A stretch of DNA of 64,000 nt from Colletes latitarsis (Eukaryota; Arthropoda; Insecta; Hymenoptera; Colletidae). This document shows, piece by piece, positions 54,112-63,290 of this stretch. The translations under genes and the position numbers were made by a program. The notes under the pieces are model-generated. The model did not search any database, was not told the origin of the DNA, and saw only the letters and a list, made by a program, of their open reading frames with translations. How positions within the stretch are numbered: position 1 is the stretch's first letter; every line of letters begins with the position of its first letter. The DNA lies in contig NC_135137.1 of the NCBI RefSeq assembly GCF_051014445.1, forward strand, positions 22,879,501 through 22,943,500. The letters are read 5' to 3'.

Positions 54112-55551
54112 TGTTGTATACAGGATAATGAAACGAAACACGCAACCCCACAATACGTGATGTCGATATACAGGGTGTTCGGCCACCCCTGGGAAAAATT
54201 TTAATAGAAGATTCTAGAGGTCAAAATAAGACGAAAATCAAGAATACCAATATGTTGATGGAGGCTTCGTTAAAAAGTTATTAACAATTAAATTCAAAAA
54301 TTTCAAATCGTTCTGGAAAAATTATTTTCGATTGCGAGGGTCAATTACAATCATTTTTGGTGAATACACATACCTCCGAAATCCTATCCAATTTCGAGAA
54401 AAAAATTCGAATAGGTATTGAAATTTTTAGACGAAATTAAAACATGTCAAATCACACTAAAAAAAATTATATTTAGTTACACGGGACAATTACAATCATT
54501 TTTGGTCATTACACATACCCTCGAAATCCTATCCACTTTCGAGAAAAAAATTCGTGTAAGTGCTGAAAGTTTTGGGTGAAAAAAAAGACTTTCGAATCGT
54601 CTTGGAAAAATTATTTCTAATTACAGGGGTCAATTGCAAGCATTTTTGGTCAACAGACATACCCCCGAAATCCTACTCAGTCTCGAGAAAAAAATTCATT
54701 ACCGAAAATTTCATGTCTGACCATAGCGTTGATATGTTTCACTGAAATTTCATGCGTATCTTTAAAACATCATAACTTCTGAACGGATTGGACGATTTTA
54801 ATGTTTAAAAAAGCAAACTACGCGTATTTTGTTGGAGAATATGTACAAATCGCAAAAATATTCGAAAAGTTGGTTCTTGACCCCGCAAAATAAGAAAAAC
54901 CCCATAAAAATGGTCCAATTTTCAAACAGCCATAACTCCTACAATTGTGAATATATTTCAATGAAACTTTTTTCTGAAGTAGAGCTCATAGGTGCCTACA
55001 AAAAAGTATTAGACAACTTTTCTGTAGGTTGTCAAACAAAATTACTAAAAATGAAAAAGGAGTTTTTAAGAAAAATCGACAAGGAGTAGGTGCCTAAATT
55101 TTTCGACGAAAAAGAAAATTTTTAATTAATTCTGAAAAAATTATTTTCGGTTGCGGGGGTCAATTACAATCATTTTTGGTGAATAGACATACCCCCGAAA
55201 TCTTGTGCATTTTCAAGAAAAAAATTCAGTACGATCGGAACTTTAAACGTTAATAACTGTTTAACGAAGCCTTCATTAACAAATTGGTATTCTTGATTTT
55301 CGTCTTATTTTGGCCTCTAGAATCCTCCATTAAAATTTTTCCCAGGGGTGGCCGAACACTCTGTATATATTTGATTACGCATTTACACTTTTAGTCTCAC
55401 ATGGTACCTCGCTACGCGGAGAGTGAGTCCCGTCGCGAATCGGTTGCATTTGTTCTACCGGCTCGTCACTTGTTTCCTAAGCGGCCGACCCCGGCGACAC
55501 ACCTATCGTTACCCGCGGAAATACGAATTTTTTCCCGAGTATAATGTAACA
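54112..55551 (-). repeat. Gypsy-C 5' LTR, enlarged by MITE 5
   Basis: Same termini as the 3' LTR (TGTTGTATACAGG...ATAATGTAACA). Native LTR sequence at 54112-54170 and 55364-55551 differs from the partner at only a few sites (for example AATACG against AGCACG near the MITE, and AATTTTTTC against AATCTTTTC). Confidence 0.92.
54171..55363. repeat. MITE copy 5 in the Gypsy-C 5' LTR
   Basis: It occupies exactly the same TATA target as MITE 4 in the partner LTR but is inverted. Its left core starts AACAATTAAATTCAAAAAT and its right core ends TTCAGTACGATCGGAACTTT, the mirror of MITE 4. Length 1193 bp without any nested insertion. It contains the family modules GGTCAATTACAATCATTTTTG and ATAACTTCTGAACGGATTG. 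Confidence 0.92.
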
Positions 55552-56082
55552 AACAAAATAACAGAAAGGATAAGAAGAAGAATAACATAAAGGATAACAA
55601 AAACGCAAGTCGCTATTTCGCTGCAACGTAATCTCGCCTGTGACCTTCGACTAGCCTCTGTCGCCTATCAACTGTCGCGCCGCCGAACATTCACGCACTT
55701 ATAAGATTCACCCTCAGTCGCTCTATCTTTCTCACGCAATCATCCCTTTTCACTCACACCCAAAATCCTCGCATCCATAGTCCAGACTCACGCAGTTACG
55801 TACACGCCTTGCTAATCGTTCCATTCTCACGGTCCAGTCGCTCAGTTCCAAACACTCTTCCTCGCATTCTTTCAGCCACTCGACATTTTCCAACCGTAGT
55901 CACCCTATTTCCCAAACATCCCGGCGCCGTCCAGACGCAAGACGACACCGACCGCACGCGCGCAACAATGACCCATTCATACCTCACGAGAGTTTCTAAG
56001 ACTCGAATCCACAAACATACTGGTGCCATCCCGTCGCGGGATGACACCGACCATACGCACCACCAATCGTTCACACCCTACA
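55552..56082 (-). repeat. Gypsy-B 5' LTR, outer piece
   Basis: Continuation of the LTR piece at 48357-48448 beyond Gypsy-C, ending TTCACACCCTACA. It matches 43512-44043 closely along its length. Confidence 0.92.
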
Positions 56083-56760
56083 ATAATATATTGGGTTTTG
56101 GAACCAGAGAATTTGAATCCCGTTTCTATAGCCCAATTTTCGATACTATTCAGTGCGCTTTGAATGATATGTTCTGTAGTATTAAGTTCACGCCCTTTGC
56201 AGAAGATGGTGACGTCATCAGCAAATAGACGAATTTTGACCGGTTTGGAAATGTTTTTGGTAATTTCTTTTATAGCAATTAAGAAGAGAGTAGGGCTTAA
56301 CACTGACCCTGGGGGGACACCGTTTGTTATCGTGTACTTCTGCGATAGTATCCCATTCATTCGGACTTGTATAGATCGGTAGGATAAGAAATTTTTAATG
56401 AATGCCAGGAGGTTCCCTTTTATTCCCTGTTCTTCTAGAATTTTGATAATTCCTGGTCTCCAGGTCATGTCGTATGCCTTTTCTATGCCCATAGCAACTG
56501 CAACAACATGTTGGTTGTCGATGAAAGCCTCGGCAATATTGGATTGTAGATATGTTAGGTGGACTAATGCGGAGCGGCCTTGTCGAAAACCGTTTTGGTA
56601 TGGGAAGAGAAAATTAAGCTTCTCAAGAAGCCATTATAGTCGATTATTAACTATTTTTTCAAAAATTTTGCATAACGTACAGGTCAAGGATATGGGTCGA
56701 TAGTTGTTAGGATTTTGTGGATCCTTCCCTGGTTTCAGTATCGGAATACCAATAGCTTCT
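56083..56760 (-). pseudogene. LINE-2 ORF2: RT fingers and palm
   Basis: From about 56760: NNYRPISLTCTLCKIFEKIV, a TAA stop, then FPYQNGFRQGRSALVHLTYL, AMGIEKAYDMTW (motif A), NGVPPGSVLSPTLFLIAI (motif B) and IRLFADDVTIFCKG (motif C). It ends at the Gypsy-B target site, and the gene resumes at 43425. In motif A the catalytic Asp position is Gly (GIEKAYD for the expected DIEKAYD), so this copy would be dead even without the stop. Confidence 0.88.
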
Positions 56761-56810
56761 CCCCAAATGGATGGAAATACTTGTTTAGATCATTAGTCAT
56801 CGCTAGTATT

Positions 56811-57430
56811 TTATGAAAAGATTTTTCCCATGGTGTCTGCAATTTCTTTGGGCTTAAATATAAGGCCACTGATGAGATTTAATATTTTACGTCCTCCCCT
56901 AACTGTTTTATTACTATTGATTCTGTGTATTTTGTTCCAGATTTCCGTAACTGATGTTTGACTGTTTAAGGCGGCTACATAATTAGTCCAGGATGCTCTT
57001 TCACTTTGTTTATATATTTTCCGTGCAGCTGCTCTTGTTTTCTTGGAATTTATCCGATTTTCCGGTGTATCGTGTTTTTTGAGTCGATTGTAAGCATGAT
57101 TTTTCTCGTCCCTAGCTTCTTTACATTCATCGCTCCACCATGGCAGGGGGAATCTTCGAACTGTATAGGTGTTTTTTCCTATCGCGACTTCTGCGCTTTT
57201 AGTGACAAGATCAGTGAAATTGTCAATGTGTTGATCGACCGTGGTGTGCATTTCTGTTTCGAATGTGTTGAGTTCCGATATTCCAGTTGTAATAAGCTTT
57301 TGAAGTAGCTCCCAGTCAGCTTTTTTAATATTTCATTTGACATTTGGCTGGACTTGGTTTGAAAGATGTTGATTGTCACTCTGAATAACTATTTTTATGT
57401 GATAATGGTCGCTACCATGAAAATATTGGT
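56811..57430 (-). pseudogene. LINE-2 ORF2: endonuclease C-terminus and linker
   Basis: It begins with the last endonuclease motif GSDHYHIKI near 57400. After a frameshift near 57330 it continues through a linker typical of I-type LINEs: PLPWWSDECKEARDEKNHAY, KIYKQSERASWTNYVAALN and VTEIWNKIHRI. This aligns in order with LINE-1 (PVPWWDADCDRAR ... SYVWNKCRIF). The N-terminal catalytic Glu and Asp regions are missing between ORF1 and 57430, an internal deletion. Confidence 0.82.
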
Positions 57431-57534
57431 CAGAGTCGCTATCAGATGTGTCGTTCGGCGTTGTAGGAATTGACATACTTTCTTTTAGGTCTGGGACCAT
57501 GTTTACCTTCAATTTTTTTAATAATTCTAGTAAG

Positions 57535-58028
57535 TCAATTTTTGATAGCTCGTTCGGTTACTACAGGGTACATTTGTTCCATCATATGAATAATTTCTTC
57601 CGCGTTATTTGTATATTCCCTTGTTATTGTTAAAGGGTTGGGAACTCCTTGTAGATTTTCGAGGAGTCCCTTAAATTGTAAGTAACTTAAAGCATATGGA
57701 ACAGTGGATTTGTCAAGGAATTCTTTGACAGGTTGGAACAACGCGTCGATAGATAGTTTACCTTTTTCTTTAGAGCTATTACGTTTGTTTCTTTTAGCTG
57801 GTCTTTTTCTGGACACTTGTACCAGATCTTCTCTAGCGGGAGCTTTATTGTTTCCTGTGATATCTACATTTTCATTATCATTATTTATGCTTGATGGGTT
57901 AGACGAGGATAATGGTCGTTTATTACTCGGTGTTGATTTATCTATTTCTTCCGTCTGTATGCGAGGTTCGTCAGGATGTGCATCTAAAGATACGTCCAAT
58001 GTTGATGCATTGTTATTGCTCATTACTT
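57535..58028 (-). pseudogene. LINE-2 ORF1 C-terminal part
   Basis: Ser/Asp-rich linker, a basic RKRPAKRNKRNSSKEKGK patch, then a helical segment (IDALFQPVKEFLDKSTVPYA, NNAEEIIHMMEQMYP). The layout equals the region after the zinc knuckle in LINE-1 ORF1. It is cut off at its start by a piggyBac terminus at TTAA 58029-58032. Confidence 0.8.
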
Positions 58029-58032
58029 TTAA

Positions 58033-59204
58033 CCCCTTGCCGTGTCATTTAGCTCGACGAAACTCGGGCCCAAGTGTTACGCGTCAACGCGTGGTAAACA
58101 GATCAGACTGATGCGCGAGAAAGCTCACAATACGAGCCGAAATGTAAATGCCTCTGATATAGACACTTTTGCACGATACTGCTGTTGTGGAAATAAACTC
58201 TAATACCTTTTGTATTTTTTATTTATTTGTAATCGATTCATTACATTATAATTATTATACTATATTATATTTTGTAATCGATAACAGTTACAAAATTATA
58301 TTTCACGAATTCAATAGAACAGTTTAACAGTTCAACAGAAATCCTTGCATCTTCAACTGTGGGTTTGTTCCAAGGAATGTAATAATACCACGGCTAAAAA
58401 TAAAACTTCATTTGTAATAAATATTCACCTTGAATCATTATCTAATAAGAAAATACTAACAAGTCTAAAAATCCTCCTTGGTATGATACTTCCTAAAACA
58501 CTCTGGCGGATGTAAAGCTACTTCACATTTCGCACACTCCCACTTCGTTTCGCTTCGTATTTTATGCTTATAACAAACTTTGCACATCCTTGTTGGGTGT
58601 TTTTTTCGAGCCGTCGAATCGATAGTTTTTGGGAAATGAGCCCAATATTGTGCTTGAAGTCGAAGAGGTTCAATTGATGTAGATTTTCCACGCGTTTTGT
58701 AATCCGGTAATCGGACATTTTGTAAAATTGTTTCTGCTATTTTTACTCGGTATTGAACATAACTCTCCTTTTTTCGACCGTGCATAATTTTATGCGTAAT
58801 ATAGGTATTGAATAGGGCCATATCTGACATGTAAAAGAAAAGTTTTCGGTATCCTTTGATGGCTTTTCTCATGATTAGGAAACGGGATAACATCTGATCT
58901 TGATGATCAACTGCACCCATACCTTTGTTATATTCCACGATACAATTAGGCTTCATTACTTTCTGTAATTTTTTGTCTGATTGCTCAACCATCTCTACAC
59001 TTTCGTGTTTCGTTGATATCATATACACGTCGCGCTTGTCTTTCCATCTCAGAGCTATCAAATTATTGCAACTCCTCCATACACATTCTCCTTTTTTCAA
59101 AACAGGCTTTTGAATATCCCCTGGCATATTTTTTCTATTTTTGCGTACTGTCCCGATAACATTTGTCCTTTTCTGGTTTAATTTTAAACAAAGGTCACGC
59201 ATTG
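58033..59204 (-). mobile_element. 5'-truncated piggyBac element in LINE-2 ORF1
   Basis: The 3' end is CCCCTTGCCGTGTC next to TTAA (58029-58032), a typical piggyBac terminus. The other side ends inside the transposase gene with no second terminus or TTAA, so the 5' half is lost. Segment 58033-58464 is its 3' non-coding region and contains an AT-rich stretch. Confidence 0.8.
58465..59202 (-). pseudogene. piggyBac transposase C-terminal half
   Basis: This is an open frame of 245 codons. Characteristic pieces are KGECVWRSCNNLIALRWKDK, RDVYMISTKHE and CIVEYNKGMGAVDHQDQMLS (containing the last catalytic Asp region). GYRKLFFYMSDMALFNTYI follows. The cysteine-rich end is C-x2-C ... C-x2-C with PECFRKYHTKEDF. 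The piggyBac transposase excises seamlessly at TTAA. The first catalytic Asp and the N-terminus are missing because the element is truncated at 59204, where LINE-2 sequence starts. No internal stop suggests relatively recent arrival. Confidence 0.9.
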
Positions 59205-59534
59205 TTTGGCAAGGTGACCGTGCTGTTTACATAGGAAGCATAACGATGTTTCGGTTGCAAAGTATATACGGTATTGTGTATCTTCAAAGGTTAGTAGTAT
59301 TGACTCCGGAATTTTGTCAAGACATTCGGGTTCCACGTACACCTGTCGCCGGAAGTTCAAAATGTGAGCGAAACCGGGCTCTGATATCCCTGCTCGTAAG
59401 AAGCTAATTTGAGAAGTTGATTTGATTCCCGTTTTTTTCAACTCCGTTACAATCGCATCATGGGGGATGACCGGGTAGACATTTAATATAATGACTCTGT
59501 GGAGAAGGTCGTGGGATGCGGTGCCGAATAACAT
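59205..59534 (-). pseudogene. LINE-2 ORF1 central part with CCHC knuckle
   Basis: RRM-like blocks HRVIILNVYPVIPHDAIVTE and QISFLRAGISEPGFAHILNF, then the knuckle CFLCKQHGHLAKQC. It aligns block for block with LINE-1 ORF1. The start is replaced at 59535 by the Gypsy-D LTR and the end is cut by the truncated piggyBac at 59204. Confidence 0.85.
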
Positions 59535-59858
59535 TGCAACTTATCGAAATACTTTTTATTCGGTAGCGTGCACGCCGTATCCCGGCGTGACTCTCTCGAC
59601 GAGTTGTCTTACCCAACTAACTTACGAACTAACCATTCGTTCGCTCATGCCACACCGACATTCTTTATCTCATTCATTCCCAATTCTCTCACTCTAAACT
59701 AACGCTAAACATACGCACCCCTCGCGACATTCGACCAGACGCTCTAAACATTCTTTCGAACCCAAACACTCCGCATGCAATCGGACCCATTCGCTCGGAC
59801 GCTCTCGAAACTTAACCTAAACAGATGGCGGGACTCGGCGCCAGTTTGTCGCGCCACA
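59535..59858 (-). repeat. Gypsy-D 3' LTR
   Basis: Minus strand TGTGGCGCG...AAGTTGCA, about 324 bp with TG...CA ends, directly downstream of a polypurine tract. A minus-strand AATAAA lies at about 59555-59560, near the LTR end. The 5' LTR is outside the window, so identity between LTRs cannot be judged. Confidence 0.75.
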
Positions 59859-59871
59859 TCACCCCCCCGCC
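59859..59871 (-). promoter_or_regulatory. Gypsy-D polypurine tract
   Basis: GGCGGGGGGGTGA on the minus strand immediately before the LTR. Confidence 0.8.
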
Positions 59872-59885
59872 AGTGATTGACACAA

Positions 59886-62800
59886 TCACGAAATCCCCAA
59901 CCTTTCCGGGAATCGGACTCGTCTCCCGGATCGCGTAACGGGTATGTTCGCATCTCGTCTCTTTAAAATCGATGGAGGCAACGCTTGCCCCCTTGAACGG
60001 GTACAAATAGTCCGCGGCAGCGCCGGTTCTCGAACCGATGATGATGCCCGGGTAAGCCGCTCTGTGATCTCCATCGGTGTGGATCCTGCCGGTGGTCGTT
60101 CGGACCGCTCGGGCAACGTTGACCGCGTTGCCCCAGATGGTGTCGGCGGTGCTGGTTCTGTGGCCAGCAGATACGCCGGTTTCAGACGGTCTATGCAGAC
60201 CGTGACCTGCTTTCCTCGAACGTCGAGCCTGAAGGTTCGATCGCCTCGGTCGAGGACCCTGAAAGGCCCGTCGTAAGGCGGCTGTAGGATCCCGCGGACG
60301 GTGTCGTTCCGCAGGAAAACGTGGTCCGTCACGGCCAAGTCCTTAAACAAAAAAATTTTCCGCGACGAGTGGTCGCTACCCGGTCTCGGAGCGACCGCCG
60401 CGAAATGCTGTCGCAACCCCCCGACGAAATCCCTGGGCGACTGCCGCGACTCTTCTTCTCGTGGTGCCAGGAACTCCCCTGGTAGTCGCAGCGTCTCGCC
60501 GTAAACGAGCTCAGCCGCTGTTGACTGTAAGTCCTCCCTCCAGGCTGCGCGGATGCCCAGCAAAATGGTGGGAAGAACTTCCGTCCAACGGACGTTCTGG
60601 TGGCAGCGGATTGCCGCCTTGAATTGACGGTGGAATCTTTCCACCAATCCATTTGCCGCAGGATGGTAGGCTGTCGTCCTCCAGTGAACCGCTCCTGTCA
60701 AATGCGAGAGCGCCTTGAACAAGTGCGACTCGAACTGCCTGCCCTGGTCGGTGGTTATGCGTAGCGGGGTGCCAAACCGGGCAATCCACCCGTCATAAAA
60801 GGCCCGTGCCACGGTCGGGGCCTCTTGATCCCGGATCGGGAACGCCTCCGGCCACCGCGTGAACCGGTCGACACATGTCAAACAGTATCGATATCCCTGT
60901 GACACTGGAAGAACTACGATATCGATATGGACGTGTTCAAATCTTCCGGAAGGACTACCGAACATCCCGAGCGGCGCGGAAACGTGTCGCGTAACCTTCG
61001 CGCGCTGGCACTCGACACACCCGCGTGCCCACTTCCGACAGTCGGCTTTAACGGACGGCCAAACGAAACGTTCCGTTATCAGTTTTACTGTCGCGTTAAT
61101 TCCTGGATGCGCCAGACGATGCACCGACTCGAACGCACTGCGTCTAAACGGTGCCGTAACAAACGGACGCGGGATTCGCAACGACACATCGCACGCGACT
61201 TCAATGTTTGTTTCGGGTAACCGAATCCACACCAGTCGTAAATTGTTCTGGATGTTCCCGCGCACATAGGCTTGCAGCTCAGCGTCGTGCTGCTGAGATG
61301 CAGCCAACTCTGGGTAGCTGAACGCCTCGGCAACCTCTTCCACCCTCGACAACGCATCGGCGACGACATTGTCTGGGCCAGCGATGTGCCGAATATCCGT
61401 GGAGAACTGCCCGATGAAATCCAGGTACCTGAATTGCCTGGGCGAACATTTCTCGGGCTTCTGCTGAAACGCGAAAACAATCGGCTTGTGATCCGTATAT
61501 ATGATGAAAGTCCGCCCCTCCACCATGTGCCGAAAATGTTTCACCGCCAGATATATGGCCAGCAACTCCCTGTCGTACGCGCCGTAGTTCCGCTCGGTGG
61601 CACTGAGTTTTTTTGAAAAGAACGCCAGTGGCTGCCAGTCGTTCCCAATGCGCTGCTGCAGCGCGGCTCCGACCGTGAAATCGGAGGCGTCGCAAAACAC
61701 TGCTATTGGGACGTCGTCCCTCGGATGCGCCAATAGCGCTGCTTGCCGCAGATTTTCTTTCGCTTCGCAAAAGGCCTTGACAGCTTCCGCGGTCCACAGT
61801 AGCTTGCTGCTACCCTTGACGTCGCCCTGCAGGAGGTCATTCAGAGGCGCCTGCCCTCGCGCAGCCCCGGGTATGAAACGTCTGTAAAAGTTTAACATAC
61901 CTAAAAACTGCCTCAGTTGTTTTGCGGTGGTCGGCTGCGGGTAATTTGTTATCGCCTCCACTTTGGAATCCAAGGGACGAGTGCCTTCGGTCGATACCCT
62001 GTATCCGAGGAACTTGACCTGCGCCTGACCAAACTTGCATTTCGCCGCATTGATGGTTACGCCGTACTTTTCCAACCGGCTGAACACCTCTTCCAAGTGG
62101 CGCACGTGCTCCTCTTCTGTCGACGATGCCACCAGTATGTCGTCGATGTACGCGTACACAAAGTCCAAACCGCGTAACACCTCGTCGATGAACCTTTGGA
62201 ACGTCTGTGCCGCATTCCGAAGACCAAACGACATACAGGGGAACTCGAAAAGTCCAAAGGGGGTCGTTATCGCAGTTTTCGCGATGTCTTCCGCGGCCAC
62301 TGGAATTTGGTTGTACGCACGCACGAGGTCTATCGTCGAAAATATGGTTTTCCCGTGAAGCGCGTGAGCAAAGTCCTCGATATGTTTCACGGGGTACCTG
62401 TCCGGCACTGTCCGCGCGTTCAACGACCGATAATCACCACACGGTCGCCAAGCGTCCTGGTCCTTTTTCGGCACCATATGGAGCGGCGATGCCCACGAAC
62501 TCTCCGACGGACGCGCGATACCAAGGCGCATCATCGTCTCGAATTCGCGTCGCGCACTTTTCAAACGGTCCGGCGCGAGACGTCGCGGTCTGCATGATAC
62601 CGGCGGTCCCGGAGTTGTCCGAATAAAATGCACGGTCCCGTGTTTCACTTCCGTCGGTGTTCCCACTGGCCGTGTAATGTTCGGAAACCGATGGAGCACT
62701 TCGTGGAACCGCGAGCTACCGAAAATAGTCTTCACTGTGGGTGCCGACGGTCCGCACCCAGGCGCAGAACGTCCTGATACCGTCCTCGAAGTCACGCGGT

Positions 62801-63290
62801 CCAACAATTTACTATCGCGCACATCCACAAGAAGTTCATAATGTGCGAGGAAATCCACACCGATTATTGGCCTCGCCACATCGGCCACCACGAACCTCCA
62901 CGCGAACACTCGCCGCAACCCTAGATCGAGGTTGAGTGTGACCGTGCCATACGTGGGAATTTCCGTCCCATTCGCCGCGTACAACGTGTACGATGCTCGC
63001 TCGCGAAACCCGCGAGCCTTCGATCGGGGGAAAACACAGAGGTCGGCTCCCGTGTCGACCAAAAACTGCGTCTTCGTCTCTCGATCGGTCACAAACAGAC
63101 GGCGCGTTACCGGGCTTTGATCGCTCGCCGCCATTAGCGATTGCCCGGCGCGTTTCCCCGCGCCATCCAATTGCATGGTTGTTCGCATCGGTATGCGTTT
63201 TCCCCGAACCTGAAGTGGTAAAAGCATTGTCCACCTCGTCGTTCGAGACGGCGGTTTCGGTTCTGCGATCGCGATCGCGATCGGCCCCAT
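59886..63290 (-). CDS. Gypsy-D Pol polyprotein (protease, RT, RNase H, integrase)
   Basis: This is a single open frame of 1134 codons. The retropepsin has FLVDTGADLCVFP (DTG 79-81). RT has WRPCGDYRSLNARTVPDRYP, FSTIDLVRAYNQIP (Asp321) and YAYIDDILVAS (YIDD 381-384). RNase H has VFCDASDFTVGAAL (534), ATERNYGAYDRELLAIY and IIYTDHKP (600). The integrase zinc finger is H724, H728, C758, C761. Its catalytic core is D790 (VHIDIVVLP), D848 (TTDQGRQFES) and E884 (NGLVERFHRQF), D,D35E. The C-terminus has the GPFRVLDRGDRTF fold and TRSGRRVRFP. Every catalytic residue is present. The frame lies at -1 relative to Gag and overlaps it by about 157 nt, so a -1 frameshift probably makes Gag-Pol. I saw no clear slippery heptamer. 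K02A2-like Gypsy type. Confidence 0.93.
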   Translation of the reverse strand: MGPIAIAIAEPKPPSRTTRWTMLLPLQVRGKRIPMRTTMQLDGAGKRAGQSLMAASDQSPVTRRLFVTDRETKTQFLVDTGADLCVFPRSKARGFRERASYTLYAANGTEIPTYGTVTLNLDLGLRRVFAWRFVVADVARPIIGVDFLAHYELLVDVRDSKLLDRVTSRTVSGRSAPGCGPSAPTVKTIFGSSRFHEVLHRFPNITRPVGTPTEVKHGTVHFIRTTPGPPVSCRPRRLAPDRLKSARREFETMMRLGIARPSESSWASPLHMVPKKDQDAWRPCGDYRSLNARTVPDRYPVKHIEDFAHALHGKTIFSTIDLVRAYNQIPVAAEDIAKTAITTPFGLFEFPCMSFGLRNAAQTFQRFIDEVLRGLDFVYAYIDDILVASSTEEEHVRHLEEVFSRLEKYGVTINAAKCKFGQAQVKFLGYRVSTEGTRPLDSKVEAITNYPQPTTAKQLRQFLGMLNFYRRFIPGAARGQAPLNDLLQGDVKGSSKLLWTAEAVKAFCEAKENLRQAALLAHPRDDVPIAVFCDASDFTVGAALQQRIGNDWQPLAFFSKKLSATERNYGAYDRELLAIYLAVKHFRHMVEGRTFIIYTDHKPIVFAFQQKPEKCSPRQFRYLDFIGQFSTDIRHIAGPDNVVADALSRVEEVAEAFSYPELAASQQHDAELQAYVRGNIQNNLRLVWIRLPETNIEVACDVSLRIPRPFVTAPFRRSAFESVHRLAHPGINATVKLITERFVWPSVKADCRKWARGCVECQRAKVTRHVSAPLGMFGSPSGRFEHVHIDIVVLPVSQGYRYCLTCVDRFTRWPEAFPIRDQEAPTVARAFYDGWIARFGTPLRITTDQGRQFESHLFKALSHLTGAVHWRTTAYHPAANGLVERFHRQFKAAIRCHQNVRWTEVLPTILLGIRAAWREDLQSTAAELVYGETLRLPGEFLAPREEESRQSPRDFVGGLRQHFAAVAPRPGSDHSSRKIFLFKDLAVTDHVFLRNDTVRGILQPPYDGPFRVLDRGDRTFRLDVRGKQVTVCIDRLKPAYLLATEPAPPTPSGATRSTLPERSERPPAGSTPMEITERLTRASSSVREPALPRTICTRSRGQALPPSILKRRDANIPVTRSGRRVRFPERLGIS

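Larger units (their letters stand above)
48449..55551 (-). mobile_element. Gypsy-C, inserted in the Gypsy-B 5' LTR
   Basis: Flanked by AACAA on both sides (48444-48448 and 55552-55556). Removing it with one AACAA rebuilds ATTAACAAAATAACAG, exactly as in the intact Gypsy-B 3' LTR. It has paired LTRs (48449-50599 and 54112-55551), a polypurine tract, gag, a partial pol and integrase. A deletion removed the protease and RT N-terminus. Both LTRs are enlarged by a MITE at the same position. Confidence 0.95.
43426..56082 (-). mobile_element. Gypsy-B, inserted in LINE-2 and itself interrupted
   Basis: A minus-strand LTR retrotransposon with its 3' LTR at 43426-44043, pol and gag at 44.06-48.26 kb, and its 5' LTR at 48357-56082 split by Gypsy-C. 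The LINE-2 flanks show ATAA(T) on both sides (43422-43426 and 56083-56087), consistent with a 4-5-bp target duplication. Without Gypsy-C the element would be about 5.5 kb. Coding lesions are few: two point stops and one indel in pol, plus a stop near the gag start. Confidence 0.92.
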
